Under the pieces are notes generated by a model that saw only the letters and a program-made list of their open reading frames with translations, had not been told where the DNA came from and searched no databases. Both the position numbers and the translations under genes were made by a program. A stretch of DNA of 34,456 nt from Anaerolineales bacterium. Its GTDB lineage: Bacteria; Chloroflexota; Anaerolineae; E26-bin7. Below, in pieces: positions 14,824-23,321 of this stretch (the first letter of the stretch is position 1; each line of letters starts with the position of its first letter). The DNA is taken from contig SOHZ01000673.1 of NCBI GenBank assembly GCA_004377365.1, forward strand, positions 1-34,456, given 5' to 3'.

Positions 14824-16558
14824 TGTCTTGCGCTGTCCGGCACAGCACCGGTTGGGTTTTGGCATCCAGAATCCCGCGCAGGCTCCGTTTACGGCTGTGG
14901 CGGGCCAGCAGGTCCTCGTACCAGGCCACAAACTCATCTACGTGTCCTGCGTGCACGGCGATTTCGGCCAGCAACGCGCAGTAGTAAGCCGCCGTGTCGT
15001 AGCGCTTGCTGCCAGCGGCGACGTGCGTCTCCAGGATGGCCCGGTAGAGATGTTCGGCTCGCTGAATGTAGAGCGCACGTTGCGGTGGGGTCAAATCTGG
15101 CGTATGCAAATGGTCGCGCAGGAAACGGGCATATTCGTTGTACGCAGCCTTGCCGTCGAGGTCCGTTCTGACTTGAGGCACGTACTCACCGTCCACCGAC
15201 TGACCATGCAGCGCGGTCAGCAAGTGCGCCTTGGCGACCAGCTTGAGTTCGTCCAGAGCGCCGTAGCCGCTCAGGTTCTCGACCACACCAAAAGCCGACT
15301 CGTAATCGCTGGCGTACAGGTAGACTCGACAGAGCAAGGAACGCTGGCCTGCCTTCTGCCCGAGGTGAGCGATGACCCCGATGGTGTATTCCTGGGCTGC
15401 CGACTCGCCCAGTTGTTGAGCCAGTTCCAATGCGGCCAGGTAGTCCTCAAACTCGGCGCTTTCCTCAAAGACAACACGACGCTGAGCAAAGGCCGCAGGC
15501 AGGTCGCCCAATTGCTGTTGAGCCCAGGCCATCCGGTTGCGCACGACGCCGGGAGCCAGGTTAGGCAACTGATCGCCGTGGGGGTAGCGGTAGGCACGAG
15601 GGCGGGACGGCAGGGCCAGTGCTGCTGCTCCAAAGCGCAGCAGTTCCGTCCATGCCTCTTGCGCCGTGCAACCCTCCAGCAAAGGCATGTACAGATCCGG
15701 GTAGCGGAACCGAAAGCGGACGCACAGCTCAACTGCAGCCCCGGGTCCGTCCAGCGCGCGGATCAGGCGGATGAGCAATCGCAACGGGAGTGGGGCGACC
15801 GGCCATTCCCCTTTCGGGGCTGGCGACGAGTCCAGTTCCGCTACTTTTTCTTCCAGATGACGCTGCAGTGCAGCGACTGGCTCCTGAGCACCTTCCGCCT
15901 GGCAGGACTGGATTAGATATTGGGAAAGGTCCTGCCAACCCTCCGAGCGCGACTCCAGAAAGGCCAATGCCCGAGGTGCAAACCGTTCTGGCTCCGTCGC
16001 CGACGCCTGGCGCAACGCGACAAAGAGCCGTTCGACCAGTTGGCGGTCGTTGAATCCCAACTCGCTCAACGGATTGTCCACGCCAAACATGTCGTAGCCC
16101 TGGTCAGGCAGCAGCAGCCCCAACAGTTGCTCGTAAGCGTCTGCGGCCACGTCGAACCGGCCAGACTCATAGTACGAGCCGGCCGCCCCCAACAGCCCTT
16201 TCAATTTGGACATGCCAATGTGGTACGCAATGTCGTACTCGTCAATGTACCCCCGTTGTACATGGTAGTCGCGGTCTACGGGGTCATCTCCAAAGTATTC
16301 GGCGGCCTCCTCGTCGTAGTACTCACCGATGGCTGCGGCGGCGACGAACGTCCCCACATCGGCCAGGAATGACTCCGGCGAAGGGTAACGCAGGTCGGCT
16401 GTAGCCAGGTCGGACGGCGCAACTTGCTCCCAGAAGCGGCGACGGGTTGCTTCGTCTATTTGCTGGAGCAGGTCCATCAGCAGGTCAACCAGTTCATCGG
16501 CCGACTTTTTGGTGAGATGCTGGCGTATCTGGGTCAAAGTGTCTGTCTGAGTGTGCAT
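14819..16558 (-). CDS. Uncharacterised 579-residue helical (TPR-like) protein
   Basis: The protein starts MHTQTDTLTQIRQHLTKKSA. The first 35 residues (ADELVDLLMDLLQQIDEATR) form an amphipathic helical region. The rest is predicted mostly alpha-helical with repeats such as GRFDVAADAYEQLLGLLLP, resembling helical-repeat segments of SWIM-associated proteins; this resemblance is weak. No signal peptide, membrane segment or catalytic motif is visible. The last 14 residues after RSLRGILDA look unlike the rest and end in the ATTCGTG repeats, so the natural C-terminus may be lost. AGGAG sits immediately after the vapC stop 12 nt upstream, making phd-vapC-this gene a likely operon. No function can be assigned. 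Confidence 0.7.
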   Translation of the reverse strand: MHTQTDTLTQIRQHLTKKSADELVDLLMDLLQQIDEATRRRFWEQVAPSDLATADLRYPSPESFLADVGTFVAAAAIGEYYDEEAAEYFGDDPVDRDYHVQRGYIDEYDIAYHIGMSKLKGLLGAAGSYYESGRFDVAADAYEQLLGLLLPDQGYDMFGVDNPLSELGFNDRQLVERLFVALRQASATEPERFAPRALAFLESRSEGWQDLSQYLIQSCQAEGAQEPVAALQRHLEEKVAELDSSPAPKGEWPVAPLPLRLLIRLIRALDGPGAAVELCVRFRFRYPDLYMPLLEGCTAQEAWTELLRFGAAALALPSRPRAYRYPHGDQLPNLAPGVVRNRMAWAQQQLGDLPAAFAQRRVVFEESAEFEDYLAALELAQQLGESAAQEYTIGVIAHLGQKAGQRSLLCRVYLYASDYESAFGVVENLSGYGALDELKLVAKAHLLTALHGQSVDGEYVPQVRTDLDGKAAYNEYARFLRDHLHTPDLTPPQRALYIQRAEHLYRAILETHVAAGSKRYDTAAYYCALLAEIAVHAGHVDEFVAWYEDLLARHSRKRSLRGILDAKTQPVLCRTAQDS

Positions 16559-16570
16559 GACGTTTCTCCT

Positions 16571-17008
16571 CTACGCTGTCTCGGCCAGCGCCTCGGCCGG
16601 GTAACGGGCGGTGAGGGCCTCAGCGGCCCGCTCCCGCTGTTCCCGGTCCAGGGTCACCAGGGTGCTGCCAAAACGCAGGGCCACGGCGGCATAAACGGCA
16701 TCGCTGCCCCGCAGACGGTACTGGGCCGCCACGCCGGCCGCCTGCTGCGCCAGCGACGTATCCAGCGGGACCAACACCAGGTGGGGCAGACGGCTCAAAG
16801 TGGCCGCGAACTGGCGCGCCAGGTCCTCGTCTTCCCGCCCCCGGCTGACGGCGGCGGCCACCTCTGGCAGCAACAAGGTCGGCACGATGATGGGCACCGA
16901 CTGCTCCTGCAGCCAGGCCAGCAGGCGATGGCTTTCCTCGTGCCCCACCTCGTAGGGATTGAAAGCGTTCAGGAAGACACTGGCATCCACGGTGTAGGTT
17001 GTCGCCAT
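16571..17008 (-). CDS. vapC: VapC-type PIN domain toxin
   Basis: A 145-residue PIN ribonuclease. Active-site acids: D8 in YTVDASVFLNAF, E49 in LLLPEVAAAV, D103 in LRGSDAVYAAVA and D121 in VTLDREQRER. ATG 17008 shares its A with the phd stop (TGATG) and has AGGAG at good spacing; an in-frame GTG at 17011 is the alternative. The 3' end is duplicated at 10863-10976, fused to a methylase fragment. The gene is coupled with phd upstream and a helical protein downstream. Confidence 0.88.
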   Translation of the reverse strand: MATTYTVDASVFLNAFNPYEVGHEESHRLLAWLQEQSVPIIVPTLLLPEVAAAVSRGREDEDLARQFAATLSRLPHLVLVPLDTSLAQQAAGVAAQYRLRGSDAVYAAVALRFGSTLVTLDREQRERAAEALTARYPAEALAETA

Positions 17009-17289
17009 CACTCTCTCCTAGCACGCATCTCTGACAGTAACTCGGCGCTGGTCCGGGGCGAACGCCATCCCCGGCCGATCTCCTCGCCCAGTCGGCTCAG
17101 TTCTTCCCACACGGCGATCCCACGCTCGCTGCCAGCCACCGCCTCGGCCTGCGTTGCTTCATCCAGCGGAAGCAACACACCCACTGGCCGCCCCCGGTAG
17201 GTGATGACATACCGGGCACGTCGCTCCCGCACGTTTCGGATGATCTCCGAGGCGCGGGCTTTGAGCTCTCGCACACCAACGTCAGGCAT
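17008..17289 (-). CDS. Phd/YefM-type antitoxin
   Basis: A 93-residue protein starting MPDVGVRELKARASEIIRNV, then ITYRGRPVGVLLPLDEA, the classic Phd/YefM fold sequence. The C-terminal half (SRLGEEIGRGWRSPRTSAEL) should bind the toxin. AGGAGGAG lies just upstream of the ATG. It is expected to repress its own promoter at 17354-17381, possibly through the dyad at 17333-17354. Confidence 0.88.
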   Translation of the reverse strand: MPDVGVRELKARASEIIRNVRERRARYVITYRGRPVGVLLPLDEATQAEAVAGSERGIAVWEELSRLGEEIGRGWRSPRTSAELLSEMRARRE

Positions 17290-17332
17290 AGCTCCTCCTA
17301 AAATGCCAGATCTAATGGAAAAACCGGGTTTC

Positions 17333-17381
17333 TGTAGTCCCTTTTGTGACTACATTATACCCGAATCAGGGAGGATGTCAA
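17333..17381 (-). promoter_or_regulatory. phd-vapC promoter and perfect operator dyad
   Basis: Minus strand TTGACA (complement of 17376-17381), 16-bp spacer, TATAAT (complement of 17354-17359): both boxes perfect. TGTAGTC (17333-17339) and GACTACA (17348-17354) form a perfect 7-bp inverted repeat around the start point, well placed for repression. The -35 box ends 2 nt from the asnS stop codon. Confidence 0.85.
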
Positions 17382-17382
17382 C

Positions 17383-18687
17383 TCACGGATACATCCTCCC
17401 CAGCAGCCGGGGGAAGGGGATGGTCTCGCGGATGTGGTGGATGCCACAGATCCACATAATAGTCCGCTCCACCCCCAGACCAAAACCAGAGTGGGGCACC
17501 GAGCCGTACTTCCGTAAGTCCAAATACCATTCATAGGCCGCACGAGGCAGGTTGTGCTCCTCGATGCGCCGTTCCAAGAGTTCATAGCTGGCCGTGCGCT
17601 GGCCGCCGCCGATGATCTCACCGTAACCCTCAGCAGCCAGGAGGTCCACTGACTTGGAAACCTCGGGCCGCCCTGGTTCCTCCTCCATGTAGAAAGCCTT
17701 GCATTGAGTGGGGTAGTGGTGCACAAAGACTGGCTTCTCGAAACGGTCGCCCACAGCCACCTCGTGCGGAGCGCCGAAATCGTCGCCCCACTCGATGGGC
17801 ACGCCCTCTTTGTTCAGGATCTCTACCGCCTCGTCGTAGCTGATGCGCGGGAAGGGCGGGACGACTTTTTCCAGGAGGGTCGTGTCCCGCTCCAGTACCT
17901 TCAACTCGTTGGCCCGGTTCTTTAGCGTGGTTTGGACGATGTAGCTGACGAACTCTTCTTCCACTCTCATGCACTCGTCCAGGTCGGCGTAGGCCATCTC
18001 CGGCTCGACCATCCAGAACTCCATCATGTGGCGGCGGGTTTTGGATTTCTCGGCGCGGAAGGTGGGGCCGAAACAATAGACCCGGCCAAAGGACATGATG
18101 TCGGCTTCGTTGTACAGTTGCCCGCTCTGGGTCAGATAAGCCGGCTCCCCAAAGTAATCCGTGGCAAAGAGGGTGGTGGTGTCCTCGCAGGCCGAAGGGG
18201 TGAGAATAGGTGTGTCCACGTTGAGGAAGCCGTTGCCGTCCAGCCAATCGCGAATAGCACGGATGACCTCGGCACGCACCCGCAGGATAGCCCACTGGCG
18301 CGAGGAACGCAACCACAGGTGGCGGCGATCCATCAAAAACTCAACGCCGTGCTCCTTGGGGGCGATGGGGTATTCCTCGGCCAGTTGCACTATCTCGATG
18401 TCCCTGATGGATAGCTCGTACCCGCCGGGGGTGCCCGGGGCTCGCTCGTCGGCCCGCACCGTGCCCGTGACGATGAGAGACGACTCCTGAGTCACTCCCT
18501 GGGCTGCCTCAAAGACCTCTGGTGGGACCTCTTTCTGAAAGACCACCCCTTGCACCAGACCGGTGCCGTCCCGCACTAGCAGGAACTGCAACCGGCCCTT
18601 GTCGGTCTTGTTGTAGAGCCAGCCCTTGATGGTCACCTCCTGGCCTTCCCAATTGGCAATGTCCTCAATGTAAATGTTCTTGGCCAA
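17383..18687 (-). CDS. asnS: Asparaginyl-tRNA synthetase
   Basis: A 434-residue class IIb synthetase that charges tRNA-Asn with asparagine in the cytoplasm. An N-terminal OB-fold ([19 protein letters not shown]) precedes the catalytic domain. Motif 2 is [20 protein letters not shown] (about 210-229) and motif 3 is [13 protein letters not shown] with R408. The length and the sequences SGQLYNEA and CEDTTTLF fit AsnRS better than AspRS, though a nondiscriminating AspRS-like enzyme is the main alternative. The start is TTG at 18687 with GGAGGTG upstream; no ATG fits. It has its own promoter (18740-18768). Confidence 0.92.
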   Translation of the reverse strand: MAKNIYIEDIANWEGQEVTIKGWLYNKTDKGRLQFLLVRDGTGLVQGVVFQKEVPPEVFEAAQGVTQESSLIVTGTVRADERAPGTPGGYELSIRDIEIVQLAEEYPIAPKEHGVEFLMDRRHLWLRSSRQWAILRVRAEVIRAIRDWLDGNGFLNVDTPILTPSACEDTTTLFATDYFGEPAYLTQSGQLYNEADIMSFGRVYCFGPTFRAEKSKTRRHMMEFWMVEPEMAYADLDECMRVEEEFVSYIVQTTLKNRANELKVLERDTTLLEKVVPPFPRISYDEAVEILNKEGVPIEWGDDFGAPHEVAVGDRFEKPVFVHHYPTQCKAFYMEEEPGRPEVSKSVDLLAAEGYGEIIGGGQRTASYELLERRIEEHNLPRAAYEWYLDLRKYGSVPHSGFGLGVERTIMWICGIHHIRETIPFPRLLGRMYP

Positions 18688-18739
18688 ATCGCACCTCCAA
18701 ACCCGAGTATTTTATGAGACAGGAAATCCACTGCCAATT

Positions 18740-18768
18740 ATTATAACACATCGTCCACAGATTGTCAC
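18740..18768 (-). promoter_or_regulatory. asnS promoter
   Basis: Minus strand GTGACA (complement of 18763-18768), 17-bp spacer, perfect TATAAT (complement of 18740-18745), about 55 nt upstream of the TTG start. The palindrome at 18775-18813 lies just upstream. Confidence 0.7.
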
Positions 18769-18774
18769 CCATGA

Positions 18775-18813
18775 ATCAGACTTCCAAAGTCTCCGAGACT
18801 TTGGAAGTCTGAT
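18775..18813. repeat. 39-nt perfect palindrome between the S8 protease gene and asnS
   Basis: Two 19-nt arms (18775-18793 and 18795-18813) are exact reverse complements around one C. It could end transcription of the S8 gene, but no T-tract follows on either strand. The core AGACTTCCAAAGTCT also occurs at 26291-26305, so it may be a dispersed repeat. Confidence 0.8.
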
Positions 18814-18845
18814 CGCGCATGTCCACGGTTGAGAAAAGCAAGGGG

Positions 18846-21800
18846 CTACGGGCGGTAGTTTTTCATGATGAGAGGGAGGAATTTCGGCAGAGAAGGTACG
18901 GTGGTAGTGGCCGTGCGCTCGGTGACGTAACCGAAATCGTCTTCCAGACGCATCACGTTACGGATGGTCAGGCCAGCCCTGGTGGTGCTGACCACCGCCC
19001 CATAGGTGATGGTGACGGGCGAGCCAAGGCCGAGGGAACCCGACCAGGTGACCTTTTCCCCATCGTAGTCGGCTGGAGGGGCACCCTCTGTCGAAAGCGA
19101 GCCGGGAACGTAGGCGACGTAGGATGGGATGACATTGCTGAGCACCGCCGACGAGGCATCTGTGACGCCCTCGTTGCGCAGGACAATGGTATAAGTCAGG
19201 GGCTCGCCGTGCTCGGCCGTGTCCTTGTCCACTGTGATCGTCGAGGCAGAGAGGTCGGGCGCGTTGACCCGGACGTCTACCTCACGGTCGAAGAGGACGT
19301 AGTGGTCGTCGTAGCCGACGTAGGCCACGTTAGAGATGACCGTCCCTGGAGCCAACGGGGAGGCCACGTCCACACGATAGCTCACGATGACGCTCTGGCC
19401 TGAGGCAATCCCTCCATTCCAGGTCACGGTGTTGGTTAACGGGTGGTAAATGGCCTCGGCTGGCTGTAAGCTGCCAGCCACATAGCCGGTATGGGCCGGT
19501 ATGGGGTTGAGAAGCCTGGCCTGGGAGATGTCGTCCCAGCCATCGTTCCGCAGGGTGATGGTATAGGTCAAAGGGCTGCCTTCGGTGACGACAGTTCTGT
19601 CGGCAGCCAGGGTCGAGGTCCCCAGCCAACTGAGCCAGCCCACGACCCGTTCCATCACCCTCTCCGCCGCCCCGCCGTCCAGGGTCTCAAAGGGATAGCT
19701 GAAAAAGACGGTGCGGTAGGACGGCACGGCGTGAGCCAGGCCGATGGGCGCGCCGGGCCCACCTCGGAAGGCCACCTCGGTCGAAACAATGGGGGTGAGG
19801 GCATCACTCCAGTTCTTGAAGGGATAGTTGAGGTCATAAGGACCCAAGCCATCCCCCACCAGGTTGCCAGCCTCCCCGGTAGCTACAGTGGTGGTCAAAT
19901 CCTCGCTATAAGCCAGGACGCCCAGATAGTCGGTGGCAAAGTCGGTGAAGCCGCTGTCATACAGATAATCCTGGCCGCTGAGGAAGAGACGGCCGTTACC
20001 CTCCAGATACGTTGCCAGGCGAGCCTCCTCTTCCGGGGTGAGAGTCTGGTACCAATCGTAGCCGGTGAACCAGACCAAGACAGGATACCGTTGCAGGATC
20101 TCCAGGGGGGGACTGTTATAAGGCCAGTCGGCGCCGTTTACATTCCAGTAGTCGTAGGCCAGGCCATTGGCTTCCAGGGCCGCCTCGTAGTGAGCTTCCT
20201 GGTCGTACCAGCGGTCATCGTCCACCAGCAGGATGGGAGCTGGGGTCTTGGTAGTCAGAATAGAAGAGCGGGCCAACGTCGGCGATAGGGTCGAACGGGC
20301 AGTCGCGGTCACTGTGTCGGAGACGTTCCAGGCGTCCGTGGGAGGGACCTGCACCGTCACCTCGATGTTCGTCGAAGCACAAGAGTTTACGACGGTGGTG
20401 TCCGTTGACAATGCCGTCGGCCAGTTGTTGCCCTGGAAGGTCAGGGTATAGGTATCGCTGCCTCCGGTCTCGCCGCTGTTGCGCAGGCGCAGGGTGTGAG
20501 TTACCGTCGTGGCCGGTGGCCCAATCAGGGTCTGGCTGAAAGGGGTCAATTCCAGCCCCGCCTGCTGGCGAGAAGACATGAGCCAGTTGATGACTCGCTC
20601 CATCACAGTCTGACGCTCGGAGGCGCTGTTGATGGCCTCGAAACCGAAAGACAGGTAGACGATCCGATAAGGCAGACACAGGCCCACCCGTTGGCCGCCG
20701 GAGCCATCGTCCTGGTACTGGATAACCGTCGAGGCATAGTCGGCATCGGCCACAGTGATTTTGTCGGGGGAGGATTGATTATCGGCCCCGCCTTCTCCCT
20801 GGATAATCAGGTCGAGACCGGTGAAGATGTCGCCTGCCAACCCTTGCAAGTTGTAAATGCCGGCGTTGTCTGTCAGGTAATCAGCTTTCAGATAGTTTTC
20901 ATAGTAGTAGGTGCTGATAAACCAACTGCCGCCGCCATCCCAGTAACCCACGTCCTGGCCGGTGAGGAAAAGCTTGCCACCACCATCCAGGTACTCAGTG
21001 ATGGCTGCCTCAGCCTCGACGTAGCCTGGCGAATCCTGGGGAGCAGACCAGATGACGATGTCATAGGGAGCAAGATCGTCGGCCTGAGGCACGTCACTGG
21101 ACGTACCAAAAGGCTCTTCGATAGTCCAGGTGTCGTAGTAATAATCCAGAGCGTCCAAGGCTTCCCGGAAATAGCCTATCTGACTGTGGTAGTACCACCT
21201 TCCGCTGTCAACCAGGAGGATGGTGGGGGCGGTGGGCAGGACGAAATCCTGGGTGACAATACTGGCTTCGGTGACGGTCACTGCTGGAGCGTGCCCCACT
21301 TTATGGCCGGGACTGGTGGCCCGCAAGGCGTAAGTGCCTACGGGCAAGAGGGTGGTGTAAAAGCCCGTGGCCGGGTTGGTGGTGACGGCAACGGGGGTAG
21401 TGAGGACGGTGATGGTAGCGTTCAGAGGAATCCCAGTCCCTTCCTCTGTCACCTGTCCCGTCAGGGTACCCGTGGGTTTGGCCGTCAGGCTAAAGTCCTG
21501 GGTGGTAGTCGTGCCGGTCACGATGTCAATGGCCCACTCGGTCAGGGGACTGTAGCCAAAGGCCTCCGCTGTGGCATCGTACCGACCAGGAGCCAGGCCA
21601 AGGGTGTAGGAGCCATCGGCGGCGGCTGTAGTCTGAGCAGGGAGGCCCGTGTCGCGGTTGACAGCGGTAACCGTTGCCCCGCTGATGGAGGTGCCCCCAG
21701 CCGTGTCTCGCACCACACCGGAGAGGGCACCAACCGAGCTGACTGAAAGAACCGTGTTATAGGCATCTATGCGCCCCCAACCATAGTCGTTGTTAGGGAT

Positions 21801-23282
21801 GGGGGCCCCCAACGGCACGGCATTGCTGGTCATGGCCTGCTCTGCCGCACTGAGACTCAAGCTCGGCTGGGCCTGGAAAAGCAGGGCTGCCAGACCGGTC
21901 ACGTGGGGGGCAGCCATGGAGGTGCCTTGATACTCTGCATACCCACCTCCGGGCACGCTGGAGCGGACGTTGGTGCCAGGAGCCGAAACGTCAGGCTTGG
22001 TCTCTCCCCAGGGCGAAGGACCACGGCTGGAGAAAGAGGCGATTACATCATCGGTGTCGGTAGCTCCTACGGCAAAAGACTCGGCAAAGCTGGCCGGTGA
22101 GCCGACGGTCCTCTCGTAGGGGCCGGCGTTGCCAGATGAGAAGACAGGGAGGATGTTAGCCGCTCGCAGGGCCTGCACGTCAGGGAGGAAAGTCTGATCA
22201 GACCCATAGTCGCTGCCCCAGGAATTGTTGACCACGTCAGGGGCATCGTCGGTGGCGGGGTCGCCGTCCGGGTCCAGCAGCCACTGAAAGCCAGCGTGGA
22301 TCCAGCTATCATAAGAATAACCCTGATTGTGGAAGATTTTGACGGCGATCCACCGGGCACCGGGAGCCACGCCGATTCCCCCGTCGCCTACGATAGTGCC
22401 CATGGTGTGGGTGCCGTGACCGTGGCCATCGCCGGGGTAAGAGTAGCCCTCGTCGGTGGCGCAGAACCAGTTGCCGGGGTGCACGTGTAACCCCTTGGAG
22501 CTGTAACCCCGGTATTTGGTCAGCAGAGCCGGGTGCTGCCAGTCCACGCCGGTATCCATGTTGGCCACCACCACCCCGCTGCCGTCAATGCCCAGGGCGT
22601 TCCAGACCCGGTCAGCCCGTATGCGGGCGATGTTCCATTCCACGTTGTTGGCCAGGGGACGGGAACTCTGAGTCGGCACATCGTTTCCGAACCCATACCC
22701 TTTATCGTCCAAATAACGCTTGTGGTCAGCGCGGATGAGTTTGACTTCCGGCTGCGCTGCCAGCTCAAAGAGCGTCTCCCGGTCACTGGTGACAGCCAGG
22801 CCGTTGAAAATCCAGTAGGGGGTATGGCTCACCACCCTGCCCTGCGCTTCTTGTTGGCTCAGATAAGCTCTGAGGCTGGCCTGAGAGCTTTGGGCCGTGG
22901 ATTGCAAAGTGGTGACCACCATCTGGCGACGGGCCTGAGCGCTCAGGCCTGCCAGAGGAACGGCTTCCAGGGGGGGCTTTTCCTTGAGGTGAACTAGAAA
23001 GGTGACTTTCCCATCCTCTTTGAGTTGGTCCAACTGTTTGAGGAGGGCGGGCTCAATTTTGCGCAGAACGTCTGGAGGGACGGGTGGGACATGTGGCGGG
23101 GAGGGGGTAGGGGTGGGAATGGCGCGCTGGATCGCCCCAGCCGATGGTACTGAGGAAGTAGAGGATTTGGTAAGCAGGGCGCTTCCCTCTCCTGGGAGTG
23201 TGAGCAGAAAGAGGCAGAAGCCCAGCAACAAGACCAGGAAGACGAACAGCCGGTTGAGTTTCTTGTGGGTATCAGTATCCAT
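18846..23282 (-). CDS. Giant secreted subtilisin-like (S8) protease with C-terminal repeat domains
   Basis: A 1478-residue protein. Residues 11-30 are a signal or anchor hydrophobic stretch, and a Pro-rich linker follows at 55-70. Next come an inhibitor-I9-like propeptide (about 90-190) and the S8 domain (about 225-515) with catalytic D243 (NMDTGVD), H292 (HGHGTHTMG) and S455 (YQGTSMAAPHVTG), plus N352/N353 for the oxyanion hole. Two carboxypeptidase-regulatory-like beta domains (about 518-685) lead to two copies of an ILLVD-beginning domain (about 688 and 1016), split by a NPCBM/CARDB-like beta region. Two DUF11-like repeats (about 1225 and 1347) follow. The tail KFLPLIMKNYRP resembles a Chloroflexota surface-protein tail. 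It follows pepQ by 39 nt and may share its transcript for peptide use. Confidence 0.92.
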   Translation of the reverse strand: MDTDTHKKLNRLFVFLVLLLGFCLFLLTLPGEGSALLTKSSTSSVPSAGAIQRAIPTPTPSPPHVPPVPPDVLRKIEPALLKQLDQLKEDGKVTFLVHLKEKPPLEAVPLAGLSAQARRQMVVTTLQSTAQSSQASLRAYLSQQEAQGRVVSHTPYWIFNGLAVTSDRETLFELAAQPEVKLIRADHKRYLDDKGYGFGNDVPTQSSRPLANNVEWNIARIRADRVWNALGIDGSGVVVANMDTGVDWQHPALLTKYRGYSSKGLHVHPGNWFCATDEGYSYPGDGHGHGTHTMGTIVGDGGIGVAPGARWIAVKIFHNQGYSYDSWIHAGFQWLLDPDGDPATDDAPDVVNNSWGSDYGSDQTFLPDVQALRAANILPVFSSGNAGPYERTVGSPASFAESFAVGATDTDDVIASFSSRGPSPWGETKPDVSAPGTNVRSSVPGGGYAEYQGTSMAAPHVTGLAALLFQAQPSLSLSAAEQAMTSNAVPLGAPIPNNDYGWGRIDAYNTVLSVSSVGALSGVVRDTAGGTSISGATVTAVNRDTGLPAQTTAAADGSYTLGLAPGRYDATAEAFGYSPLTEWAIDIVTGTTTTQDFSLTAKPTGTLTGQVTEEGTGIPLNATITVLTTPVAVTTNPATGFYTTLLPVGTYALRATSPGHKVGHAPAVTVTEASIVTQDFVLPTAPTILLVDSGRWYYHSQIGYFREALDALDYYYDTWTIEEPFGTSSDVPQADDLAPYDIVIWSAPQDSPGYVEAEAAITEYLDGGGKLFLTGQDVGYWDGGGSWFISTYYYENYLKADYLTDNAGIYNLQGLAGDIFTGLDLIIQGEGGADNQSSPDKITVADADYASTVIQYQDDGSGGQRVGLCLPYRIVYLSFGFEAINSASERQTVMERVINWLMSSRQQAGLELTPFSQTLIGPPATTVTHTLRLRNSGETGGSDTYTLTFQGNNWPTALSTDTTVVNSCASTNIEVTVQVPPTDAWNVSDTVTATARSTLSPTLARSSILTTKTPAPILLVDDDRWYDQEAHYEAALEANGLAYDYWNVNGADWPYNSPPLEILQRYPVLVWFTGYDWYQTLTPEEEARLATYLEGNGRLFLSGQDYLYDSGFTDFATDYLGVLAYSEDLTTTVATGEAGNLVGDGLGPYDLNYPFKNWSDALTPIVSTEVAFRGGPGAPIGLAHAVPSYRTVFFSYPFETLDGGAAERVMERVVGWLSWLGTSTLAADRTVVTEGSPLTYTITLRNDGWDDISQARLLNPIPAHTGYVAGSLQPAEAIYHPLTNTVTWNGGIASGQSVIVSYRVDVASPLAPGTVISNVAYVGYDDHYVLFDREVDVRVNAPDLSASTITVDKDTAEHGEPLTYTIVLRNEGVTDASSAVLSNVIPSYVAYVPGSLSTEGAPPADYDGEKVTWSGSLGLGSPVTITYGAVVSTTRAGLTIRNVMRLEDDFGYVTERTATTTVPSLPKFLPLIMKNYRP

Positions 23283-23321
23283 TGTCGTTTCCCTTGTCCC
23301 CCTGCTCCTATCTCCTATCCC

